From: Thermoleophilia bacterium
Lineage (GTDB): Bacteria > Actinomycetota > Thermoleophilia > RBG-16-64-13
Length of the DNA stretch: 10,691 bases
Reading direction: 5' to 3'
Assembly: GCA_016929985.1 (NCBI GenBank)
Contig: JAFGIH010000477.1
Coordinates: forward strand, 1 to 10,691
Both the position numbers and the translations under genes were made by a program. Within the stretch, counting starts at the first letter, position 1. Every line of letters starts with the position of its first letter. Below the pieces are notes generated by a model that ran no database searches, was not told where the DNA came from, and saw only the letters and a list, made by a program, of their open reading frames with translations. Below are positions 1-6,438 of the stretch, piece after piece.

Positions 1-486
1 ATGCAGGGCGGTCCTCATCAGGCGAACATCGCCGCCATCGCCGTGGGTCTCAAGCATCTGGCTACGCGCGAGTACAAGGACTACATCCAACGAGTGCTGG
101 CGAACGCCCGCCTGCTGGCCGCGGAGCTCCAGACGTTGGGATTCAAGATCGCCACCGGCGGCACCGACAACCACCTGCTGCTGCTCGATCTCTCCCCGCA
201 GGGCATCGATGGCGATCGCGCCTCCATCATCCTCGAGGAAGCGAACATCATCGTCAACAAGAACCGGGTCCCGGGCGACAAGGGAACGGCCGCCAAACCC
301 TTCGGCATCCGGCTGGGAAGCCCAGCCATGACCACCCGGGGGATGGGGCTGGATGAGACCCGCTCGATCGCCCGGTGGATCACGGAGGTCATCCTCCACC
401 CCGAAGACGAGGCGCTCCGCACGCGGGTCAAGGCCGAAGTCATCGAGCTCTGCCGGAGGTTCCCGATCTACCGGTCGACCTTCTAG
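1..486 (+). CDS. glyA: Serine hydroxymethyltransferase, C-terminal part (5' end outside window)
   Basis: SHMT is a cytoplasmic PLP enzyme that converts serine and tetrahydrofolate to glycine and 5,10-methylene-tetrahydrofolate, feeding one-carbon metabolism. Only the last 161 residues are present. The fragment opens at the family's QGGPH stretch (residues 2-6), which lies after the PLP-lysine region. It then shows TDNHLLLLDL (54-63), NKNRVPGD (86-93) and GIRLGSPAMTTRGM (102-115); the Arg in GIRLG corresponds to the substrate-carboxylate arginine known in the family. The QGGPH spelling is closer to the form seen in eukaryotic and some bacterial SHMTs than to the QGGP-L/M-M-H form of E. coli. 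The ATG at base 1 is almost certainly an internal Met, because full SHMTs have over 400 residues. The end at TAG 484-486 fits the family. The WG-repeat gene follows after 13 bp. Confidence 0.95.
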   Translation: MQGGPHQANIAAIAVGLKHLATREYKDYIQRVLANARLLAAELQTLGFKIATGGTDNHLLLLDLSPQGIDGDRASIILEEANIIVNKNRVPGDKGTAAKPFGIRLGSPAMTTRGMGLDETRSIARWITEVILHPEDEALRTRVKAEVIELCRRFPIYRSTF

Positions 487-499
487 CACCACTAGAATC

Positions 500-1714
500 A
501 TGGGCAGGAACGCATCACTCGGCGGGGCGATCACAGGGCTCAAGTTGCTGGGGCTGCTCGTCGCACTCGCGGGAATCCCAACGGCTGGTTGTTCTTCCGG
601 CGACCTGCCAAGTATCAGCTCCGCGACAGTTGCATCGTCGACCACAACGGTCTCAATCCACACGACGACGACCGAGGCAACCGTCACCAGTGACGACGCC
701 ACCACCTCCACCGGGGACATCAGCGCTGATGTCGTGCTCTTCCCCATCCGGGTCGACGGCAAATGGGGCTACATCGACCGCGCAGGGGACGTGGTGGTGG
801 AGCCGCAGTTCGACGAGGCCTACCCGTTCTCCGAAGGTCTTGGCCGCATCGGCATCGACCAAGAGACCGTCGGCAAGTTCGGCTTCGTCGACGCGACCGG
901 AACGATCGTTATCGAGCCGCAGTTTTCGTGGGCTTCAGACTTCTCTGAGGGTCTTGCCAAGGCGCGAGCGACCGCCGGTGGCAAGGATGGGTACATTGAC
1001 AGGACCGGAGCGTGGGCGATCGAGCCGCAGTTCACCAACAGCGCCGACTTCCACGACGGCCTGGCCCCGGTGCAGATCGAGTTCGACGGCCTCTTCGGCT
1101 GCATCGACCCTACGGGGGCCTTCGTGATCCGGCCCCAGTTCCGGGACATGGCCTTCTTCTCGGAAGGCTTGGCTCCCATACCCGTCCAGCAGCAGCCCGG
1201 CGAAAGACCCAACTGGGGATGCATCGATAAGACGGGGACATTTGTCATCGAGCCGCAGTTCTATGACGCCGCGAGGTTCTCCGAGGGGTTGGCGGGGGTG
1301 ACGCTGGCCGGCCGAGACGGCGACGAATACGGCTTCATCGATAGGACCGGAGAGTTAGTTTTCCAGGTCTATCTGCCCGCGGTCGAGCCGGTCTCTGCTT
1401 CGGACTATTCATTCCACGAAGGCCTGGCCGCCTGGGTGGGCGACGACGGCCGCTGGGGCTTCATGGACAGCACCGGCACGTTCGTGATCGCTCCGGAGTT
1501 CGATGAGGTGACTCCCTTCTCCGAAGGCTTGGCCGCAGTCTGCGTCAGGATCAACACGAGTACCTGGGGCTACATCGACAAGACAGGGGCGTGGGTGATC
1601 GAGCCGCGGTTCAGATACGCGGAGCCCTTCTCGCATGGCCTTGCCCGAGTCCTCTTGGGCACGCAGCAGGCCTACGTCGACCCCGGCGGCAAGGTGATGT
1701 GGCAAGCACCCTGA
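500..1714 (+). CDS. WG-repeat lipoprotein
   Basis: A 404-residue predicted lipoprotein. The open frame extends upstream to 353, but the ATG at 500 is chosen because it gives a signal peptide: a short basic N-terminus, a hydrophobic core (residues 16-26) and a TAGC lipobox with the lipidated Cys at 31. The upstream part is Arg/Ser-rich and overlaps glyA out of frame. After the Cys comes a Ser/Thr-rich linker (about 36-72). Then eight WG-type repeats begin near residues 88, 126, 163, 198, 239, 277, 318 and 356, and a partial ninth near 389. The repeat pattern is WGYIDxTGxxVIEPQF-x(4-6)-FSEGLA. WG repeats (Pfam WG_beta_rep type) are thought to form beta structures; their molecular role is generally unknown. 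No Shine-Dalgarno is evident. The gene could be co-transcribed with glyA (13-bp gap), though no functional link is apparent. Family and export are well supported; function is unknown. Confidence 0.9.
   Translation: MGRNASLGGAITGLKLLGLLVALAGIPTAGCSSGDLPSISSATVASSTTTVSIHTTTTEATVTSDDATTSTGDISADVVLFPIRVDGKWGYIDRAGDVVVEPQFDEAYPFSEGLGRIGIDQETVGKFGFVDATGTIVIEPQFSWASDFSEGLAKARATAGGKDGYIDRTGAWAIEPQFTNSADFHDGLAPVQIEFDGLFGCIDPTGAFVIRPQFRDMAFFSEGLAPIPVQQQPGERPNWGCIDKTGTFVIEPQFYDAARFSEGLAGVTLAGRDGDEYGFIDRTGELVFQVYLPAVEPVSASDYSFHEGLAAWVGDDGRWGFMDSTGTFVIAPEFDEVTPFSEGLAAVCVRINTSTWGYIDKTGAWVIEPRFRYAEPFSHGLARVLLGTQQAYVDPGGKVMWQAP
761..1711 (+). repeat. Eight and a partial ninth WG repeats (protein-level tandem repeat)
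   Basis: Repeat units of about 35-41 residues, each with aromatic-Gly-aromatic-Ile-Asp, a Thr-Gly turn, Val-Ile-Glu-Pro-Gln-Phe and Phe-Ser-Glu-Gly-Leu-Ala. The codons for IEPQF are largely conserved in DNA (atcgagccgcagtt occurs repeatedly), which suggests expansion by duplication. Unit six (about residues 277-312) is divergent and carries an insertion in place of the IEPQF segment. Confidence 0.85.
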
Positions 1715-1744
1715 GGGTCAGGGTTGACCAACGTCCTTCGCGCG

Positions 1745-1782
1745 TGCCGAGAGCCCGGGGAATCGACTCCGGGCTCTCGGCA
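1745..1782. terminator. Hairpin between convergent genes, probable bidirectional terminator
   Basis: A perfect 14-bp GC-rich inverted repeat (arms 1745-1758 and 1769-1782, loop 10 nt, with one further possible G-T pair at the base of the loop). It lies 30 bp after the stop of the WG-repeat gene and 34 bp beyond the stop of the convergent beta-helix gene. No T-run follows on either strand, so it is not a textbook intrinsic terminator. Its position between converging genes supports a role in ending both transcripts or protecting their 3' ends. Confidence 0.65.
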
Positions 1783-1816
1783 AGCGTTCATCTCATCGCA
1801 GCTGTGGTCTAGCTAC

Positions 1817-3631
1817 TCATATTTCCTCGATGACGGCCCGGGTCTTCCGTTCGATCAGCTGTGCCGTCTCGGTATCTCCGAGCGACGCCTCGACGTCCGC
1901 GATCAACTCGTTGAGGATGCCTACCGCTGCCGCTTCGTCGTCTTCGGCCAGCGCGGCCTCGGCAGCATCGACGTAGGCAAGCAGGCGGGCGGCGAGTGTC
2001 TCGTCGATGCCTCCGGCAACAGCCAGGGCCTCAAGGAATGCACGCAGGCCAGGCAGGTCGGGAACGTACTCGTCGATTCCTATATCGACCGCACGTGTGC
2101 CGTCCCCGTCGCCGTCGACCAGACGCTTGTCCCCGTAGAAGTCGGTGGCTGGCAGCACCGGGTCGGACCAGTAGCCCCGAGTGAAGTCGTAGCCGGCGTC
2201 GACGCAAGGCGAGCAGTATGGCAGGCGGAAGTCGCCGCCGGCCGGATCCACCAAGAGAGGATCGACATCGTAGAGGTTGCCGGACTCCTCGTAGTATCCA
2301 TCAATGTCAACGTGATCGATCTCCTCTTGTGTCCACCCAAGCCAACGATGGATATTCTTGTAGAAGAGGCAATTGGTGAGCGTCGTCCCCGGGGGACGTA
2401 GTGCCCAGGATTTGATGGCGCCGCCGCTCGCGGAAACCGCGTTTTCGCTGAAGATGCAGTTGGTGATGGTGGACCCAACGCGGTAGTCATAGATGGCGCC
2501 GCCGCACCTGGTATACGGCCTGAGGTCGTACGGAGGGTTGAAATGCGCCCGCCAGCCGTTCTTGTAGAAGGTGCAGTTGAGGATGGTCGCATTAGCTAGG
2601 TTGAGGATAGCGCCGCCGCCGCCGTCGCCGTAGGTGGTGTAGTTGCCGGTGAAGATGCAGTTGGTGATGGTCGGCATGCATATGAAGTTGAGGATGGCGC
2701 CGCCGTTACCGGCTGAGTTACCCGCGAAGGTGCAGCGATCAACGGTTGCGTCGCAGCCCTCGTTGTTCATGCCGCCGCCCCCGTTCGTCCCGCCCGCAAC
2801 CTCGATGTACTTGGCGGCGGCGAAGTTACCGGTGAAGGTACAGCCGGTGATGATGTTCGACGTCTGAGAGCCGTATACGCCCTCGTTGTAATAGCCCCTG
2901 TTGAACATGCCGCCGCCGCGACCCCAGGCGTCAAGGTAGGCGATACCGGCTTGGTTATAGTTGAAGGTGCAGTCAGTGACGGTCAGCGCGCTGTTTTCGT
3001 TGTACATGCCGGCCCCGGCGGCGACTGAGGTCGGCCTCCCGATCACTCGGTTGTCGCTGAAGACGCAGTTGCTGACGGTGAACGAGCTGTTGACGTTGTA
3101 CATCCCGGCGCCCTGGATATCCCTGCCGTAGTAGCTCTGCAGGTTGCCGCGGCCACTGGTCACCGTGAAGCCGTCCAGAACGGCGCCCGTCACTCCGCTG
3201 GCGTAGACCACGTGGTAGCTATTGTCCGCATCATCGCCCGCCGTCCCGATATCGCCGCTCAAGACCGTCAGGGCGGTATCCAGGTTCCGCTCCTTCAGTC
3301 GCTTCTCGTCGCCCGCAAAGCCGCCGAAGACAGCAACCCCGCTCTTCAGGCTGAAAGCGGCCGTGCGCGCATCGGCGGAGCCGTCAATGGATAGGCTGGG
3401 CTTGTAGGTGCCGGCGGCTACCCAGATCTGATCGCCGGCGACGACGACGCTCAGGGCACTCTGCAGATCGGTGAAAGCATCCTCCCAGGTGGTCCCGGTG
3501 TTCGCTCCGGTAGCGTCGTCGTTCACGTAGTAGGTGATCGGTTGGTAGGGGGCAGTGGCGTATGCCGCTGCGCTCCCGGCCAGCAATGAGATGCAGATGG
3601 CAAGGCCGATCACGAGTAGTGATTTACGCAT
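1817..3631 (-). CDS. Exported parallel beta-helix protein (choice-of-anchor-Q-like)
   Basis: A 604-residue secreted protein. Residues 1-25 form a Sec signal peptide (MRKSLLVIGLAICISL..., AYA-type cleavage region). Residues 32-160 resemble the N-terminal cap of right-handed beta-helix proteins (YYVNDDATG, TWEDAFTDLQSAL, IWVAAGTYKP, VFGGFAG). Residues about 174-426 carry eight rungs with the pattern T-[IVL]-x-x-C-x-F-x-x-N alternating with GGAI/GAGMYN turns. Residues 454-522 (DVDPLLVDP, CVDAGYD, DFYGDKR, VDIGIDEY) match the end segment known from choice-of-anchor Q proteins. Residues 525-604 are an acidic helical module related to one in the neighbouring HYR protein. No LPxTG motif or C-terminal membrane segment is present, so the mode of attachment, if any, is unclear. 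The start has a strong GGGAGG at 3636-3641, 4 nt before ATG. Beta-helices in secreted proteins often bind or cleave polysaccharide or serve as adhesins; no catalytic signature was recognised. Confidence 0.88.
   Translation of the reverse strand: MRKSLLVIGLAICISLLAGSAAAYATAPYQPITYYVNDDATGANTGTTWEDAFTDLQSALSVVVAGDQIWVAAGTYKPSLSIDGSADARTAAFSLKSGVAVFGGFAGDEKRLKERNLDTALTVLSGDIGTAGDDADNSYHVVYASGVTGAVLDGFTVTSGRGNLQSYYGRDIQGAGMYNVNSSFTVSNCVFSDNRVIGRPTSVAAGAGMYNENSALTVTDCTFNYNQAGIAYLDAWGRGGGMFNRGYYNEGVYGSQTSNIITGCTFTGNFAAAKYIEVAGGTNGGGGMNNEGCDATVDRCTFAGNSAGNGGAILNFICMPTITNCIFTGNYTTYGDGGGGAILNLANATILNCTFYKNGWRAHFNPPYDLRPYTRCGGAIYDYRVGSTITNCIFSENAVSASGGAIKSWALRPPGTTLTNCLFYKNIHRWLGWTQEEIDHVDIDGYYEESGNLYDVDPLLVDPAGGDFRLPYCSPCVDAGYDFTRGYWSDPVLPATDFYGDKRLVDGDGDGTRAVDIGIDEYVPDLPGLRAFLEALAVAGGIDETLAARLLAYVDAAEAALAEDDEAAAVGILNELIADVEASLGDTETAQLIERKTRAVIEEI
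1820..2059 (-). other. C-terminal helical module of the beta-helix protein
   Basis: Residues 525-604 are Ala/Glu/Asp-rich and predicted helical. The segment from about 550 to 583 (LLAYVDAAEAALAEDD..., ILNELIADVEAS) aligns with the internal module of the neighbouring HYR protein (LLAKVNAALAALQRGN..., MNDLKALINEVQA). The pattern resembles FIMAH-type and similar helical tails of secreted bacterial proteins. The relationship is judged by eye. Confidence 0.6.
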
Positions 3632-3635
3632 CTTT

Positions 3636-3641
3636 CCTCCC
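3636..3641 (-). promoter_or_regulatory. Ribosome binding site of the beta-helix gene
   Basis: GGGAGG on the minus strand, 4 nt before ATG at 3629-3631. It decides the start and shows independent translation initiation after the 64-bp gap from the HYR gene. Confidence 0.8.
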
Positions 3642-3695
3642 TTCCTCTTAGCATATGTTGACGTTCATTCCGGATGCGGCGAGCTGAGTCCCAAC

Positions 3696-5885
3696 TCACA
3701 CTGGAAGAACCATCCCGCCCGTCACCGAGATATCGCCCTCGGTGACCGGCCAGAGGTTCATCGACCCCACGTACGAGGAGCTGCCGTAGGTGCTCCAGGC
3801 CGCGATAATGGTGCGCTGGAAGTTGCGCATGTAGCTGGCTCCCCCCCACGGGGCGAAGGTCCATGTGTCGGGGTAATACCCCATGGTTCCGTCAGGGTTC
3901 TGGTAACCCTGAGCCCCGTCCCAGGCCAGGAACAGGTAGTAGTCGCCCACAGCAGGGACTCCTTCTCCGCCAGTGGAGGCCACCACGAATCCGCAGATGC
4001 CCACCGCCGCACCGGCGTCGACCAAGTCCCCCGACGGGAAGTAGTCGATGCTGTAATGGCAGTCGACGGTCATAGTGAAGGCCTTCTCCACCTCGGTTCC
4101 ATCGGGAAGGGTCTGCGAGGCGGCGAACGACATAGTGCCGGCGGCGAGGGTGTTGTAGGGATTTTCGGGGTCAAATGCGCTCCCTACGACGTTCACCTGG
4201 ACCTGCCACACAGTGTCGTTGTTATCAGGCCCGGCGAAGGCTCCGGTCGTCATGGGCAGGGTTGGGGCCGGGGCGCTCAGCATGTCGATCAATCCATTGG
4301 CGGCGGCGATGATAGCGGCTGCCGCCTCAGGCGAGATGGACTTGGACGTCTGAGCCTGCACCTCGTTGATGAGGGCCTTAAGGTCGTTCATCGCCACCTT
4401 GGCGTCATTCTTGTTGCCCCTTTGCAGGGCCGCGAGGGCCGCGTTCACCTTGGCCAAGAGGCTCTCCGCGATGATCGGGGCAATGCCCCCGGGAGCCGTC
4501 GGGTCGTCCGACGCTTCCGCGATCGTCCCAGCCAAGGCGTCGAGCATCCCGGTCGGGCCCAAGACCGTCACCAGGAACGTATCGGCGCTGGTATTGCCCG
4601 CGCTGTCCGTCGCGCTGACCCAGACGGTGATTTCTCCAATGGGGAAGGTCACGCCGGAGACCGGCGCGGTCCGAGGGGTCACGGCACCGTCGACCACATC
4701 GGTAGCCGAGACGCTGAAGGTGACCGTTGCTCCGGCGGGCCCAGTCGCGCCCACGGTGATATCGGCCGGCACGGTCAGCACGGGAGAGGTGGTGTCGACG
4801 ACCGAGACGGTGAAGGTGGCGGTGCCGATGTTGTTGTGGGTGTCGGTCGCCGCGACAGTCACTGTGGTCGTGCCGATGGGGAAGAGGTCACCCGAGTGCA
4901 CCTCGACTTGGTCGTCGGTGCCGTAGCCGGTGTAGTAGTGGATGGAGGTTGCGGGCATGGCCCCATCGACGTTGTCGCTCGCCGAGGCGGAACCAAAGCT
5001 TGCTTCCGCTCCGGCAGCGCCGGTAGCCTCGACGGTGATATTGCTGGGTGGTGTGACCACGGGCGGCGTGGTATCGGTCCACACCGTGATGGTGAAAGTG
5101 GCCGTGCCGATGTTGCCGCTTGAGTCGGCCGCCGCTGCAGTCACCGTGGTGGTGCCGATGGGGAAGGTGTCGCCGGAGTGGACCTCGGCCTGTGAAGCGG
5201 TGCCGTAATCGGTGTAGTAGTGGATGGCGCTTGCCGGCAGGGTACCGTCTACGTCGTCAGTGGCGGAGGCCGAGGCAAAGTTGACGGCAACCCCGGCGGA
5301 GCTGGGCGCATCAGCAGTGACGTTCGCCGGAGGGGTGATGACCGGCGGGGTCGTGTCCGCCACGTAGTAGTAGGTCTTGAAGCACATGTCCCAGCCGGCG
5401 TTCCATGAGGCTGCCCCGCCCGAGTAGGGGTTCGGGGCTCCAAATAACCAGACGAAGGTGTTGCCTACCCACCTGAGTACGATGGAGTACTGGGTGCCTG
5501 CGGTGAGGGTCGGCGCCGGAGTGAAGGTGATGTCCTGCCAGCGGTTATCGCCGTTGGGGACGGTCAGCTCAGTAGCCCCGAGTATTCCCGATGAAGACCA
5601 GATCTCAGCCCGCATGAGGTAGGCGCCGCCATAGCCGCCGATATAGACGGAGATCTTGCCAAGCGGGGCGGTGTGCCCGGCAGTGAAGCTTTGGACAACC
5701 GGGATGGGCCCATTCAGCATTGCAAAGCCGCCATTGGTTTGTGTCTGCTGCTGGTCCAGCACGTCGATGGCGGCGGCGCTGCCCGTAACAGCGAAGAGCG
5801 CAAGCACAAGCGCCAGCATGAAGAGGAGCGGCCAGGTCCCCCTTCTCCTTTGCTCACTTCTCGTCTTCATTCTCTTCTCGTCCAT
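3696..5885 (-). CDS. Exported multidomain protein with three HYR (Ig-like) domains
   Basis: A 729-residue secreted protein. A basic start (residues 1-16) and hydrophobic core (19-35), ending SAAA, form a long signal peptide. Residues 40-172 are a beta-rich domain (VVQSFTAG, LGKISVYIGG, QYSIVLRW) resembling choice-of-anchor or carbohydrate-binding jelly-roll modules. HYR domains lie at about 177-270, 271-363 and 364-442, each with DTT-x-P and FPIG-x-(T)-TVT-x-x-A-x-D-x-x-x-N; they are extracellular Ig-like folds linked to adhesion and carbohydrate-active proteins. Residues 446-538 are an Ala-rich helical module. Residues 545-729 are an aromatic-rich, probably beta domain, not recognised, with Cys 609 and 631. 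No catalytic motif, sorting signal or C-terminal anchor was seen. The first ATG is chosen for its GGGAGG 6 nt upstream; a second ATG at codon 6 is possible. It lies 31 bp after the degenerate receiver gene and 64 bp before the beta-helix gene. Confidence 0.88.
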   Translation of the reverse strand: MDEKRMKTRSEQRRRGTWPLLFMLALVLALFAVTGSAAAIDVLDQQQTQTNGGFAMLNGPIPVVQSFTAGHTAPLGKISVYIGGYGGAYLMRAEIWSSSGILGATELTVPNGDNRWQDITFTPAPTLTAGTQYSIVLRWVGNTFVWLFGAPNPYSGGAASWNAGWDMCFKTYYYVADTTPPVITPPANVTADAPSSAGVAVNFASASATDDVDGTLPASAIHYYTDYGTASQAEVHSGDTFPIGTTTVTAAAADSSGNIGTATFTITVWTDTTPPVVTPPSNITVEATGAAGAEASFGSASASDNVDGAMPATSIHYYTGYGTDDQVEVHSGDLFPIGTTTVTVAATDTHNNIGTATFTVSVVDTTSPVLTVPADITVGATGPAGATVTFSVSATDVVDGAVTPRTAPVSGVTFPIGEITVWVSATDSAGNTSADTFLVTVLGPTGMLDALAGTIAEASDDPTAPGGIAPIIAESLLAKVNAALAALQRGNKNDAKVAMNDLKALINEVQAQTSKSISPEAAAAIIAAANGLIDMLSAPAPTLPMTTGAFAGPDNNDTVWQVQVNVVGSAFDPENPYNTLAAGTMSFAASQTLPDGTEVEKAFTMTVDCHYSIDYFPSGDLVDAGAAVGICGFVVASTGGEGVPAVGDYYLFLAWDGAQGYQNPDGTMGYYPDTWTFAPWGGASYMRNFQRTIIAAWSTYGSSSYVGSMNLWPVTEGDISVTGGMVLPV
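4272..4550 (-). other. Internal helical module of the HYR protein
   Basis: Residues 446-538 form an Ala/Leu/Lys-rich helical segment with ESLLAKVNAALAALQRGN, MNDLKALINEVQAQ and IIAAANGLI. This pattern is common as a helical-hairpin tail on secreted proteins. A related, more acidic copy ends the neighbouring beta-helix protein. Here it sits inside the chain, between the HYR domains and the C-terminal domain. Confidence 0.65.
4560..5357 (-). repeat. Three tandem HYR-domain units
   Basis: Units at 5357-5076 (94 codons), 5075-4797 (93 codons) and 4796-4560 (79 codons). The first two share an unusual IHYYT-x-YGT-x-x-x-x-EVHSGD insertion and are very similar in DNA, for example gtgccgatggggaag and ggtgtagtagtggatgg occur in both. 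The third lacks the insertion and is more diverged. This fits a fairly recent duplication of unit one or two. Confidence 0.8.
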
Positions 5886-5891
5886 CTCTCT

Positions 5892-5897
5892 CCTCCC
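5892..5897 (-). promoter_or_regulatory. Ribosome binding site of the HYR-protein gene
   Basis: GGGAGG on the minus strand, 6 nt before ATG at 5883-5885. It favours this ATG over the in-frame ATG five codons later. Confidence 0.75.
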
Positions 5898-5916
5898 AAT
5901 CCTTTCCTTCGCTCAT

Positions 5917-6282
5917 TCACCGGGCGTTCGGCGAGGTCCCCGCCCCAGCGAGCTGCTCCTCGATGACTTCCTTGAGTTCCTTGCAGGAGACCTCCCGCAG
6001 CTGGCGCGCCGACCACAGCCTCACCACGTTCTCGTCGGGGCTGAGACCCAACAGGAGAAGGCTGGGCCGGGTTTCGAGCAGCAATAAGACGGCCTCGGGA
6101 CGGGTGGTCTCGACGTCGAAGAGGACGGCGTCCGGCGCCCACGCCTCGACGTCGGCAAGACCGGGCAGAGCCGGTGAGAGCGAGATCACCTCGAACTCGG
6201 GCCACTTCTGGAGTGTGGCACCTACGCTTCCGAGCACGAGGGAGTCGCCGTAAAGAAGGATGCGCGTCCGCCTGCTCACCAT
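5917..6282 (-). CDS. Degenerate receiver-like protein (pseudo-receiver)
   Basis: A 121-residue cytoplasmic protein with the layout of a single response-regulator receiver domain. Beta-1 is RILLYGDSLV (residues 7-16), beta-2 is about 30-35, and beta-3 is DAVLFDVE (51-58) with Asp56 at the usual phospho-acceptor position. Beta-4 is LLLLGLSPD (75-83), and a C-terminal helix follows (101-111). The paired acidic residues at the end of beta-1 are replaced by YGDS, and the conserved Lys after beta-5 is not found, so normal phosphorylation chemistry is doubtful. No DNA-binding domain is attached. It sits 156 bp after the response regulator gene and 31 bp before the HYR gene, on the same strand. It may be a partner, decoy or unphosphorylated regulator of this cluster; that is inference. 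The Shine-Dalgarno is weak (AAGG), with a better GGAGG too far upstream. Confidence 0.7.
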   Translation of the reverse strand: MVSRRTRILLYGDSLVLGSVGATLQKWPEFEVISLSPALPGLADVEAWAPDAVLFDVETTRPEAVLLLLETRPSLLLLGLSPDENVVRLWSARQLREVSCKELKEVIEEQLAGAGTSPNAR

Positions 6283-6349
6283 CGCCGCCTTGAGTTTGTT
6301 TCCTCCACATCAAGGATGCGGGTGGAGGCCGGTGCTCACAATGTCTCGG

Positions 6350-6382
6350 GGGACAGAGCAGGGACAGTCGAGGGACAGTCGG
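6350..6382 (+). repeat. Three tandem 11-bp repeats beside the palindrome
   Basis: Units gggacagagca (6350-6360), gggacagtcga (6361-6371) and gggacagtcgg (6372-6382), all starting GGGACAG. The same heptamer recurs at 6406-6412, in the right arm of the adjoining hairpin, and inverted at 6397-6403 in the left arm. Confidence 0.85.
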
Positions 6383-6426
6383 TCGGACCGGTGGCACTGT
6401 CCCTCGGGACAGTGCCACCGGTCCGA
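6383..6426. repeat. REP-like perfect 21-bp inverted repeat
   Basis: Arms 6383-6403 and 6406-6426 are perfectly complementary with a 2-nt centre (TC). The right arm begins gggacagtgccaccggtccg. It lies 12 bp beyond the stop codon of the response regulator gene, so an mRNA from the kinase/regulator pair would end in a very stable hairpin. Intergenic position, small size and flanking copies of GGGACAG resemble REP elements mobilised by REP-associated tyrosine transposases (TnpA-REP/RAYT). No transposase is in the window. There is no T-run, so a terminator role is possible but not shown. Confidence 0.75.
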
Positions 6427-6438
6427 AGAAGCGCGGCG

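Noticed and set aside
1..3. ATG at the window start as the start of glyA
   Set aside because: The sequence begins at the QGGPH core of SHMT, deep inside the protein, so this Met is internal.
353..499. N-terminal extension of the WG-repeat protein
   Set aside because: The extension is Arg/Ser-rich, overlaps glyA, and would bury the lipoprotein signal peptide that starts at 500.
487..499. Glycine riboswitch or other leader between glyA and the WG gene
   Set aside because: Only 13 bp separate the genes, too little for a structured leader.
3555..5123. A 522-codon open frame on the + strand
   Set aside because: It is antisense to the HYR gene, is rich in Gly/Arg/His/Asp in low-complexity fashion, and has no recognisable domain. 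The minus-strand frame has a signal peptide, HYR domains and a good ribosome site.
6350..6382. CRISPR-like short repeats
   Set aside because: The units are 11 bp in direct tandem without spacers, and no cas genes are present.
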